Source: an uncultured Lachnospiraceae bacterium
GTDB taxonomy: Bacteria; Bacillota; Clostridia; Lachnospirales; Lachnospiraceae
Direction of reading: 5' to 3'
Assembly: GCA_958422845.1 (NCBI GenBank)
Contig: CATZPU010000048.1
Location: forward strand, 1-7,535
DNA length: 7,535 nucleotides
Under the pieces are notes generated by a model. It was not told the DNA's origin and did no database searches. It was given only the letters and a program-made list of their open reading frames with translations. Numbering within the stretch: the first letter of the stretch is position 1; the number at the start of each line of letters is the position of its first letter. Shown here in pieces: positions 1-5,552 of the stretch. A program made the translations under genes and the position numbers.

Positions 1-25
1 AGAACATCAGGTATTCAAAACACTG

Positions 26-50
26 ATCTCTATGGGAGATTTCCTTTTTT
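26..50 (+). terminator. Possible weak terminator hairpin
   Basis: A 5-bp perfect stem (ATCTC at 26-30, GAGAT at 36-40) with a 5-nt loop is followed on the + strand by TTCC and six Ts. It would suit the end of a rightward gene lying before the window. In the leftward direction, as the end of the transporter gene at 70, the hairpin is followed only by CAGTGTTTT, so it would work poorly. The stem is short and this is a tentative call. Confidence 0.3.
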
Positions 51-69
51 AATTTATGGTTCTTTTGGC

Positions 70-1356
70 TTATTCCTCTGTGTCGGAAGCGTCCTCCTCT
101 TTTGGAGCTTCAGGAAGGATGAGACGAACGGATTCGATACGGTTTTTATCCATTTTTTCTACCGTAAGCCGTATATTTTCGTCAGTGACAACGGATTCCT
201 GTTCCGTAGGCAGATGGTCGAGCTTCTCGATGATCAGTCCGCCGACAGAGTCGTACTCGTCAGAGTGGAGCGTAAGCTCCAGTGCGTCATTGACGTCATC
301 AAGTTTTACAGAGCCTTCGATCAGGTATTCTCTGTCGCTGATCTGCTGGATCAGGTCTTCCTCATCTTCGTCGTATTCATCGCGGATCTCTCCGACGATC
401 TCCTCCAGAAGATCCTCAAGTGAGATCATACCGACCGCAGCGCCGTATTCATCGAGTACGATGGCGATGCTCACAGAATTATTCTGCATCTCGATAAGAA
501 GCTCGGAAGTTTTCTTGAATTCATACGTATAATACGGTTCGTACATGACGTTTTTTACATCAAAATCATGTGTGTCACAGAAGAAGAAATCCTTTATGTT
601 CAGAATTCCGATAATGTTGTCGCGGTCATTCTGGAAAACAGGAAGCCGCGTATATTTCTCAGCGTGAAAGACACTTTTGATCTCATCGTAGGATGCGCTT
701 TCACTGATAGCTACCATATCGGCACGAGGCACCATGACGTCCTTTGCCTGCGAATCGCCAAAGTCAACTACATTATAGATCATCTGGCGTTCTTCCTTTT
801 CAATGACTCCGTCCTTGTGGCTGACGTCCACGATCGTACGCAGCTCCATCTCTGTCATGGTATTGAGCGAGCTGTCCGCATCAATGTGCAGAAGCTTCAA
901 AATGGAGCGGCAGATGAAATTGATAATGACGATGACCGGAGTCAGAAGCTTCATCAGAAGCAGGATGAAGGTCGCATATGCGAGAGAAAGTTTCTCGGAA
1001 TTGACCGTAGCGAAAGTCTTTGGTGTGATCTCGCCAAAGATCAGTACAATGATCGTCACAACACCTGTCACAAAACCGACAGAGCCATTGCCCATAAATT
1101 TGATCGCAAGGGCAGTGGCGATAGATGCGATAAAGTTGTTGACCAGATTGTTGCCGATCAGGATCGCGCTGAGCATTTTTGAAGAATTCTCAATAGTTTT
1201 CAGTACCTTTGCCGCAGCTTTGCTTCCTTCTTCTGCCATGGCCTGCAGCCTGATACGGTTGACTGTAGTCAGGGCTGTCTCAGCAGAAGAGAAAAATGCA
1301 GATAATGCGACAAGAATGACGAGCGCCAGAAATTGTATGGCGTCTTCAGGGGCCAA
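70..1356 (-). CDS. CNNM/CorC-type hemolysin-family membrane protein (DUF21 + CBS pair + CorC_HlyC)
   Basis: Probable membrane transporter-type protein of 428 residues. The family includes CorC/CNNM and MpfA-like proteins linked to Mg2+ or Co2+ efflux and resistance; the hemolysin name is historical. The N-terminal DUF21 part (about residues 5-160) is hydrophobic and carries the family motifs FFSSAETAL (21-29), GNNLVNN (68-74) and FGEITPKT (107-114). A CBS pair follows (about 205-330), with VMVPRADM (207-214), RLPVF (236-240) and DEYGAAVGMISLEDLLEEI (301-319). The C-terminal CorC_HlyC domain takes up about 340-415, and the tail is acidic. The start chosen is TTG at 1356: GGAG at 1369-1366 (minus strand) lies 9 nt before it. 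The ATG at 1365 abuts that SD with no spacer, and the ATG at 1395 falls inside the promoter -10. The gene appears monocistronic and divergent from its neighbour. The transported ion cannot be told from sequence. Confidence 0.92.
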   Translation of the reverse strand: MAPEDAIQFLALVILVALSAFFSSAETALTTVNRIRLQAMAEEGSKAAAKVLKTIENSSKMLSAILIGNNLVNNFIASIATALAIKFMGNGSVGFVTGVVTIIVLIFGEITPKTFATVNSEKLSLAYATFILLLMKLLTPVIVIINFICRSILKLLHIDADSSLNTMTEMELRTIVDVSHKDGVIEKEERQMIYNVVDFGDSQAKDVMVPRADMVAISESASYDEIKSVFHAEKYTRLPVFQNDRDNIIGILNIKDFFFCDTHDFDVKNVMYEPYYTYEFKKTSELLIEMQNNSVSIAIVLDEYGAAVGMISLEDLLEEIVGEIRDEYDEDEEDLIQQISDREYLIEGSVKLDDVNDALELTLHSDEYDSVGGLIIEKLDHLPTEQESVVTDENIRLTVEKMDKNRIESVRLILPEAPKEEDASDTEE

Positions 1357-1390
1357 AAAAATCATCTCCTTTATAAATATTTTAATGAGA

Positions 1391-1419
1391 ATCATACAAT
1401 ACTTTCAGATAAAAAGCAA
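1391..1419 (-). promoter_or_regulatory. Sigma-A promoter of the CNNM/CorC gene
   Basis: Read on the minus strand, the -35 is TTGCTT (1419-1414) and the -10 is TATGAT (1396-1391), separated by exactly 17 nt. Transcription would begin near 1384, leaving about 28 nt of leader that contains the AAAGGAG ribosome binding site. This rules out translation from the upstream ATG at 1395, which sits inside the -10 box. Confidence 0.7.
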
Positions 1420-1426
1420 CATAAAG

Positions 1427-1455
1427 TTTACACAAAAATATAAAAATATCATAAA
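1427..1455 (+). promoter_or_regulatory. Candidate promoter of the small membrane protein gene
   Basis: TTTACA (1427-1432) and CATAAA (1450-1455) are spaced by 17 nt in a very AT-rich divergent intergenic region. The -10 is weak and the AT-rich stretch offers alternatives, so the exact boxes are uncertain. Some promoter is expected here because the gene starts a rightward unit. Confidence 0.35.
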
Positions 1456-1523
1456 AATAAAGCCCTGTAAAAGTAAATAAATTCGGATATTCCGGCATAT
1501 ATATGAACGAAGGGGGGATGATG

Positions 1524-1904
1524 ATGGAACGGATCAATGAAAGCAGACGGGGCGCATGGAATATAGTAAGAGGACTGGCGCTGGCGGGAGTCGTAAGCGT
1601 GGTTTTTTTACTGATACTGGCATTTGTTATGCTCAAAATGCAGCCTGATATGGGAAAAATGCAGGCAGGTATTTTTCTTACATACGCTCTTTCCTGCTTT
1701 GCGGGCGGACTGTACTGTGGGAAAAAAGCAGAAAGGCGGAAATTCGTCTGGGGACTTTTGGTGGGCACGATGTATTTTCTGATGCTTTTTGTGATCTCTC
1801 ACTTATGGAATGATGCCGGAGCAGTCGACTTTACGCAGGGAGCGATCGCGTTTGTGCTGTGTGCCCTTGGAGGAATGGCAGGCGGTATGCTGTCGGGAGG
1901 CTGA
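1524..1904 (+). CDS. Small four-helix membrane protein, TIGR04086-like
   Basis: Predicted integral membrane protein of 126 residues and unknown function. The pattern matches the TIGR04086 family of short clostridial membrane proteins, a recognition made from length and pattern and not searched. After a short basic N-terminus there are four hydrophobic segments, about residues 14-37, 46-65, 71-89 and 100-126. Small residues are abundant, with Gly-rich patches (FAGGLYCG, LGGMAGGMLSGG) in helices 2 and 4. Three ATGs stand in a row at 1518, 1521 and 1524. The purine run AAGGGGGG (1510-1517) lies 6 nt before the third, which I take as the start; an ATG at 1503 lacks a binding site. The protein ends almost inside its last helix. 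The gene is separated from rho by a hairpin terminator and rho has its own promoter, so it is probably a single-gene unit. No catalytic or ligand motif is visible. Confidence 0.75.
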   Translation: MERINESRRGAWNIVRGLALAGVVSVVFLLILAFVMLKMQPDMGKMQAGIFLTYALSCFAGGLYCGKKAERRKFVWGLLVGTMYFLMLFVISHLWNDAGAVDFTQGAIAFVLCALGGMAGGMLSGG

Positions 1905-1961
1905 AAGGACGGCTGACTGCTTTTTGGATTACAAAGGAGATACAAAGCTCATGCAGACATA

Positions 1962-2028
1962 GCGTCAGTGTACAGAAGGCGTATTGCCGCGGATACGCTG
2001 ACGCGAAAATTTTCTCTTTTCTTTTTTT
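1962..2028 (+). terminator. Hairpin terminator after the small membrane protein gene
   Basis: The arms GCGTCAGTGTA (1962-1972) and TACGCTGACGC (1994-2004) form an 11-bp stem with one G-U pair. The 21-nt loop can hold a small GGC/GCC inner hairpin (1978-1988). A T-rich tract follows (TTTT at 2010-2013, then CTCTTTTC and seven Ts to 2028). The first Ts begin 5 nt after the stem, later than in a textbook intrinsic terminator. The T tract occupies the place where the -35 of the rho promoter would lie. Confidence 0.6.
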
Positions 2029-2031
2029 ATG

Positions 2032-2048
2032 TGATATGATATGATAAT
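2032..2048 (+). promoter_or_regulatory. rho promoter with two overlapping extended -10 elements
   Basis: The stretch TGATATGATATGATAAT contains two extended -10 boxes in register 5 nt apart: TGA-TATGAT with the hexamer at 2035-2040, and TGA-TATGAT with the hexamer at 2040-2045. No good -35 is found 17 nt upstream, where only the T/C tract of the preceding terminator lies; the TGn extension could compensate. The expected start of transcription is about 2047-2053, giving a leader of about 110 nt. Confidence 0.5.
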
Positions 2049-2162
2049 AAAAATCAGCAGCAGAAACAGATAAGCTGCTTTCGTTTCAGTCAGTTCAGAC
2101 AGTTATCCCAGTAACAGATAATTAAGAATTTGATAGACAGATCAATGTGAAGGACTTACGAG
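2049..2162 (+). promoter_or_regulatory. CAG-rich untranslated leader of rho
   Basis: This untranslated stretch contains eleven CAG triplets, at 2055, 2058, 2061, 2067, 2087, 2091, 2096, 2100, 2109, 2115 and 2138. Small inverted repeats are present: AGCAGC (2056-2061) with GCTGCT (2074-2079), and TTGAT (2130-2134) with ATCAA (2141-2145), the latter ending 3 nt before the ribosome binding site GAAGGA (2149-2154). No open reading frame of note is seen. E. coli rho is autoregulated through its leader, but whether this leader acts similarly cannot be told. Confidence 0.4.
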
Positions 2163-3899
2163 GTGGATATGAGAGAAAAGTATGAGTCACTGTCTTTGAC
2201 AGTGTTAAAAGAATTGGCGAAAGCCAGAGGAATGCGCGGTATTTCTGCTATGAAAAAAGGCGATCTGATCGAAGCCATGCTTGCACAGGATGAGAAAGAA
2301 AAGGGTACAGAGCAGGCACATACAGATCGTGCGGAAACGGCAGCCTCAGGAGACGGCGGACGCGGCGCGGAAGAACGGCGTGAGCGTCAGGATGTAAGAA
2401 GAGATAATACAGAAAATAACGGGTATGTCAGAAGAGACAGTGCAGAGAATACTGGATATGTCAGAAGGAACAGTACGGAGAATACTGGGTATACAAGAAG
2501 AGATAATGCGGAAAATACCGGATATGCCGGAAGAGACAATATAGAAAATACCGGATATACAAGAAGAGAAAATACAGAAAATAGCGGGTATGCCAGAAGA
2601 GATAATACGGAAAATAATGGGTATACCAGAAGAGATAATACGGAAAATAACGGGTATGTCAGAAGAGAAAATACAGAAAATAGCGGGTATACCAGAAGGA
2701 ACAGCACAGAAAACGGTGCAGATAACGGCGATCAGCGTACAGACAGACCGCCGACAGAGCTTTCCCAGCTTGACAGCGGAATCGTGGCAGAGGGTATTCT
2801 GGAAGTAATGCCGGACGGATTCGGCTTCATCCGAAGCGACAACTACATGCCGGGAGACAATGATGTATACGTGTCTCCGTCACAGATACGCCGTTTCAAT
2901 CTGAAGACAGGAGATATTATATCCGGAAATATGAGGATCCGCGCACAGCAGGAAAAGTTCGGCGCTCTTCTTTATTTAAAGACGATTAATGGAAAAACCC
3001 CTGCCGAAGCAATGAAACGGTACAATTTTGAAGATATGACGCCGATCTTCCCGAATCAGAGACTGCGCATGGAGCGGGGCACACGGGCGACGGCAATGCG
3101 GATCGTCGATCTGTTCTCTCCGATCGGAAAAGGACAGAGAGGAATGATCGTTTCTCCGCCAAAGGCAGGAAAGACTACTCTTTTAAAGGATGCAGCCAGA
3201 TCGATTCTTGAGAACGATCCGAAGATGAAGCTGCTGATTTTGCTGATCGACGAGCGTCCTGAGGAGGTAACAGATATCAAAGAAGCTATCCGCGGCGAAA
3301 ATGTGGAGGTTATTTATTCTACGTTTGACGAGCTGCCGGAGCATCACAAGCGCGTATCAGAGATGGTGATCGAGCGTGCAAAGCGCCTCGTCGAGCAGAG
3401 GGAGGATGTGACGATCCTGCTTGACAGTATTACGCGTCTTGCCCGTGCTTACAATATGACAGTTCCGCCAAGCGGACGTACACTTTCCGGCGGTCTTGAT
3501 CCGGCGGCCCTGCATATGCCGAAGCGTTTCTTCGGCGCTGCCAGAAATATGCGCGAGGGCGGAAGTCTGACGATACTTGCGACTGCGCTTGTCGATACGG
3601 GAAGCAAGATGGACGACGTCGTGTACGAGGAATTTAAGGGAACGGGAAATATGGAGCTTGTACTTGACCGGAAGCTTTCGGAAAAGCGTGTGTTTCCGGC
3701 AATTGATTTCCCAAAATCCGGAACGCGCCGCGACGATCTGCTGCTCGATCGTGAGGAGCAGGAGGCGGTCTATATCATGCGCCGCGCGCTGAACGGAATG
3801 AAGGCTGACGAGGCGGTAGAAAACATTCTGAATATGTTTGTACATACGAGGGACAATCGGGAGCTTGTGCAGAAAGTCAGAAGACAAAAATTCATTTAA
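2163..3899 (+). CDS. rho: Transcription termination factor Rho with repeat-rich insertion
   Basis: Hexameric RNA-dependent ATPase/translocase that ends transcription of untranslated RNA. It has 578 residues, against about 420 in E. coli and B. subtilis. Domain order: Rho_N helical domain (about 8-42); a charged low-complexity linker (43-77); an 11-residue repeat block (78-186); the RNA-binding cold-shock-like domain (204-275) with DGFGFIRS (218-225); and the RecA-like motor. The motor has P-loop [11 protein letters not shown] (331-341), [12 protein letters not shown] (360-371) with the catalytic-type Glu 364, Walker [15 protein letters not shown] (418-431), Q-loop SGRTLSGG (437-444), and the R-loop and Arg-finger region through GTGNMEL and [13 protein letters not shown]. 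All core motifs are intact, so the enzyme should be active. The start is GTG at 2163, 8 nt after GAAGGA; ATG at 2169 is an alternative but has AGGTGG only 2 nt away. The extra length is almost wholly the linker and repeat block. Confidence 0.97.
   Translation: MDMREKYESLSLTVLKELAKARGMRGISAMKKGDLIEAMLAQDEKEKGTEQAHTDRAETAASGDGGRGAEERRERQDVRRDNTENNGYVRRDSAENTGYVRRNSTENTGYTRRDNAENTGYAGRDNIENTGYTRRENTENSGYARRDNTENNGYTRRDNTENNGYVRRENTENSGYTRRNSTENGADNGDQRTDRPPTELSQLDSGIVAEGILEVMPDGFGFIRSDNYMPGDNDVYVSPSQIRRFNLKTGDIISGNMRIRAQQEKFGALLYLKTINGKTPAEAMKRYNFEDMTPIFPNQRLRMERGTRATAMRIVDLFSPIGKGQRGMIVSPPKAGKTTLLKDAARSILENDPKMKLLILLIDERPEEVTDIKEAIRGENVEVIYSTFDELPEHHKRVSEMVIERAKRLVEQREDVTILLDSITRLARAYNMTVPPSGRTLSGGLDPAALHMPKRFFGAARNMREGGSLTILATALVDTGSKMDDVVYEEFKGTGNMELVLDRKLSEKRVFPAIDFPKSGTRRDDLLLDREEQEAVYIMRRALNGMKADEAVENILNMFVHTRDNRELVQKVRRQKFI
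2394..2720 (+). repeat. 33-bp tandem repeat in rho (about 10 copies of an 11-residue unit)
   Basis: In-frame tandem repeats code for the consensus [VTA]-R-R-[DNE]-[NS]-[TAI]-E-N-[NTS]-G-Y. Nine full copies run 2394-2690 in 33-nt steps, and a tenth, degenerate copy ([10 protein letters not shown]) runs 2691-2720. Copies 7 (2592) and 8 (2625) differ at 2 of 33 bases; copies 6 (2559) and 9 (2658) differ at 3. The coding strand is purine-rich and low in GC (10 of 33 in copy 1), and Arg is nearly always AGA or AGG, unlike the CGN-rich motor domain. Copy 5 has AGR in place of the RR pair. Confidence 0.95.
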
Positions 3900-3905
3900 A
3901 AGATG

Positions 3906-3934
3906 TTGATTTTTCGCAGGAACTATGGTATCAT
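3906..3934 (+). promoter_or_regulatory. Strong promoter of rpmE
   Basis: TTGATT (3906-3911) and TATCAT (3929-3934) are spaced by 17 nt, and TGG before the -10 makes it an extended -10 element. The -35 begins 6 nt after the rho stop codon. The predicted transcript starts near 3941, about 148 nt ahead of the rpmE start codon. No intrinsic terminator is visible between rho and this promoter, so some readthrough from rho is likely. Confidence 0.65.
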
Positions 3935-3940
3935 CTTCGT

Positions 3941-4088
3941 GTTGTTCGTATGGACAAAACTGCAGGGACTTGCAGGGATAGTCTGGGGTATCTTGCTGTG
4001 GTAACATCTGAGCAGCATTGACCAGAAACGCATGACGGCGCTGTGCCGTATGCAGCAGTTCACAGAAAAAGAAGAAGAGGTGAAAGAA
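3941..4088 (+). promoter_or_regulatory. Structured 5' leader of rpmE, possible L31 ribosomal leader
   Basis: The untranslated leader of about 148 nt can form a series of hairpins: TTGTTC/GGACAA (3942-3957, GTAT loop); CTGCA/TGCAG (3960-3975); TGCTG/CAGCA (3994-4017); and a strong one at 4030-4053 with stem GCAT-ACGGC/GCCGT-ATGC and one bulged G. A direct repeat TGCAGGGA occurs at 3961 and 3971. The stretch ends in the purine-rich ribosome binding site. Ribosomal protein leaders that bind their own product are known for L31 in several phyla; whether this one matches such a family is not tested. Confidence 0.45.
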
Positions 4089-4295
4089 ATGAAAGCAGGA
4101 ATCCATCCGGAGTATTATCAGGCAACAGTTACATGCAACTGTGGAAACACATTCGTGACAGGATCTACAAAGAAAGAGATCCACGTAGAAATCTGTTCTA
4201 AGTGCCATTCCTTCTACACAGGACAGCAGAAAGCGACAGCAGCTCGCGGTCGTATTGAGCGCTTCAACAAGAAGTATGGTATCGAGGCAAAATAA
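4089..4295 (+). CDS. rpmE: 50S ribosomal protein L31 (bL31, zinc-binding type)
   Basis: Component of the large ribosomal subunit, where it helps bridge the two subunits at the central protuberance. The product has 68 residues, normal for the family. It begins [10 protein letters not shown] and carries the zinc ligands of the C+ form: Cys16 and Cys18 (TCNCGNTF), and Cys36 and Cys39 ([11 protein letters not shown]). The C-terminus is basic ([12 protein letters not shown]). Because it holds zinc, a zinc-free paralogue used in zinc limitation may exist elsewhere in the genome. The start is ATG 4089, preceded by AGAGGTG (4076-4082) with a 6-nt gap. The in-frame ATG at 4032 would add 19 unrelated residues and lies in a hairpin without a binding site. 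It has its own promoter and a downstream terminator, and sits directly after rho, as often seen in Firmicutes. Confidence 0.97.
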   Translation: MKAGIHPEYYQATVTCNCGNTFVTGSTKKEIHVEICSKCHSFYTGQQKATAARGRIERFNKKYGIEAK

Positions 4296-4312
4296 CAGTA
4301 TGAAGTCAGGCG

Positions 4313-4349
4313 GGGGTGAGGTTGCAAAATCTCACCCCGTTTTGTGTTA
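4313..4349 (+). terminator. Intrinsic terminator after rpmE
   Basis: GGGGTGAGGTT (4313-4323) pairs with AATCTCACCCC (4328-4338) to give an 11-bp stem with one G-U pair, closed by the stable tetraloop GCAA (4324-4327). GTTTTGTGTT follows. The T tract is interrupted by Gs, so termination may be partial, which would let some transcripts enter the DUF1385-prmC-prfA genes. Confidence 0.8.
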
Positions 4350-4358
4350 CGGGCACTT

Positions 4359-4379
4359 AGCAGGCGCATTTTGCCTGCT
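4359..4379 (+). other. Second hairpin between rpmE and DUF1385
   Basis: AGCAGGC (4359-4365) pairs with GCCTGCT (4373-4379) around a 7-nt loop. No T tract follows, so it is not a clear terminator. It ends 10 nt before the ribosome binding site of the next gene and might protect the RNA end or affect initiation. I see no convincing promoter between the terminator and 4401. Confidence 0.4.
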
Positions 4380-4400
4380 TACAAGTAATGAGGTGAAGAT

Positions 4401-5552
4401 ATGAAGCCATCCGGTATTGGCGGGCAGGCCGTGATCGAGGGCGTCATGATGCGAAACGGCGGAAAGTATGCGGTTGCTGTGCGTACTGCCGACGGAAAGA
4501 TCGTTGTAGATTCTCAGGAGATAAATAACGGACGGTTCCAGAAGAGCAGATTCGCAAAGCTTCCGATCATCCGCGGCGTAGTCAATTTTTTTGATTCCAT
4601 GGTACTTGGAATGAAAACGCTGATGTATTCTGCATCACTGTTTGCGGAGGAGACAGAAGAAGAACGAAACGAGCGGGAAGGAAAAGCGCGCAGGAAGGCG
4701 CAGGCGAAGGCGGACAGGCTCAGAAAGCGGGGCAGGGAGCAGGACGCGCAGAAAGTACTGCAGTCATGTGAAGATAAGCTTGCAAAAGAGGCGGCTTCGG
4801 CAGCGGCGGGAGAAGATAAGGAAAGCAGCGATATGATGATGACGATGACGGTGGTTTTCTCACTGATCTTTTCCATCGCATTGTTTATGATGCTTCCGTA
4901 TTTTCTTTCACGGTTTTTGAAACAGATCATCTCATCAGAGATGGTGATTCTTATTGCGGAAGGAATCGTAAAGCTTGTGATATTTATGGGGTATCTGGCG
5001 TTGATCTCGCGGATGAAGGATATTCAGCGCACATTTATGTATCACGGTGCGGAGCATAAGTGCATCAACTGCATTGAACACGGTCTGGAGCTGAATGTCG
5101 AAAACGTTCGGGCAAGCTCCCGCGAGCATAAGCGCTGCGGAACCAGCTTTTTGTTTATCGTTATGTTTATCAGTATTGTGTTTATTATGGTAGTCAGCAT
5201 TCCGCTGTTTGCGGTCATTCATGTGAATACGGCATTTTGGCGGATCGTGCTGCGGCTTGCGCTTCTTCCGGTGATCGCAGGCGTGTCGTATGAGTTTATC
5301 CGTCTGGCGGGAAGCTCCGACAATAAGTTTGTGAATCTTTTGAGCAAACCGGGAATGGCAATGCAGCATCTGACGACAAAGGAGCCGGACGACTCCATGA
5401 TCGAGGTGGCGATCGCGTCAGTCGAGGCTGTGTTTGACTGGAAAAAGTTTGAAAATGAGCAGTTCGGTACAAATTATGTACTGGACGATACACAGGCAGA
5501 AGCAGCAGATCAGACGATCGGGTTTTCAGGTGCGCAGCAGGCGCCGACATGA
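4401..5552 (+). CDS. DUF1385 family membrane protein (YqhQ-like)
   Basis: Membrane protein of unknown function, 383 residues, recognised as DUF1385 (B. subtilis YqhQ family). The N-terminal soluble part has the signature GIGGQAVIEGVMMR (5-18). About 64 highly charged Glu/Lys/Arg/Ala residues follow (81-144), probably helical or coiled-coil. Hydrophobic segments lie near 149-169, 181-203, 250-275 and 281-300. Between the second and third is the most conserved-looking stretch, YHGAEHKCINCIEHG (214-228) and REHKRCGTSF (241-250). Its His215, Glu218, His219, Cys221, Cys224, His243 and Cys246 could bind a metal (inference). LLPVIAGVSYE (288-298) and KPGMAMQHLTT (316-326) also look like family motifs. 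ATG 4401 follows GAGGTGA (4390-4396) closely. The stop overlaps the prmC start as ATGA, suggesting translational coupling. The link to termination factor genes is positional only. Confidence 0.88.
   Translation: MKPSGIGGQAVIEGVMMRNGGKYAVAVRTADGKIVVDSQEINNGRFQKSRFAKLPIIRGVVNFFDSMVLGMKTLMYSASLFAEETEEERNEREGKARRKAQAKADRLRKRGREQDAQKVLQSCEDKLAKEAASAAAGEDKESSDMMMTMTVVFSLIFSIALFMMLPYFLSRFLKQIISSEMVILIAEGIVKLVIFMGYLALISRMKDIQRTFMYHGAEHKCINCIEHGLELNVENVRASSREHKRCGTSFLFIVMFISIVFIMVVSIPLFAVIHVNTAFWRIVLRLALLPVIAGVSYEFIRLAGSSDNKFVNLLSKPGMAMQHLTTKEPDDSMIEVAIASVEAVFDWKKFENEQFGTNYVLDDTQAEAADQTIGFSGAQQAPT

Noticed and set aside
1503..1523. Earlier starts of the small membrane protein at 1503, 1518 or 1521
   Set aside because: The start at 1503 places the G-rich binding site inside the coding sequence; 1518 and 1521 stand too close to it. 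1524 has 6-nt spacing.
1382..1768. Minus-strand open frame of 128 residues over the divergent promoters and small membrane protein gene
   Set aside because: It overlaps both the promoter region and a better-supported gene, has no binding site and no recognisable composition.
1951..1962. Three-codon open frame ATG CAG ACA TAG after AAAGGAGA, before the terminator hairpin
   Set aside because: Too short to call a gene; the spacing from the binding site (about 10 nt) is long and it has no link to a downstream gene except position.
2049..2162. C-rich, G-poor Rho loading (rut) site in the rho leader
   Set aside because: By hand count, G and C are about equal in this leader, so there is no C>G bubble; CAG triplets alone do not make a rut site.
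2387..2707. Open frame of 106 residues on the minus strand across the rho repeats (Leu/Ser/Tyr-rich repetitive protein)
   Set aside because: It is the mirror of the 33-bp repeat, which lacks stop codons in that frame; it has no ribosome binding site and lies wholly inside rho.
2394..2720. CRISPR-like regular repeats
   Set aside because: The units are directly joined with no spacers, are imperfect and encode part of Rho in frame.
4032..4088. N-terminal extension of L31 from ATG 4032
   Set aside because: The ATG lies in a hairpin arm, lacks a ribosome binding site, and the added residues do not resemble L31, while ATG 4089 has AGAGGTG at proper distance.
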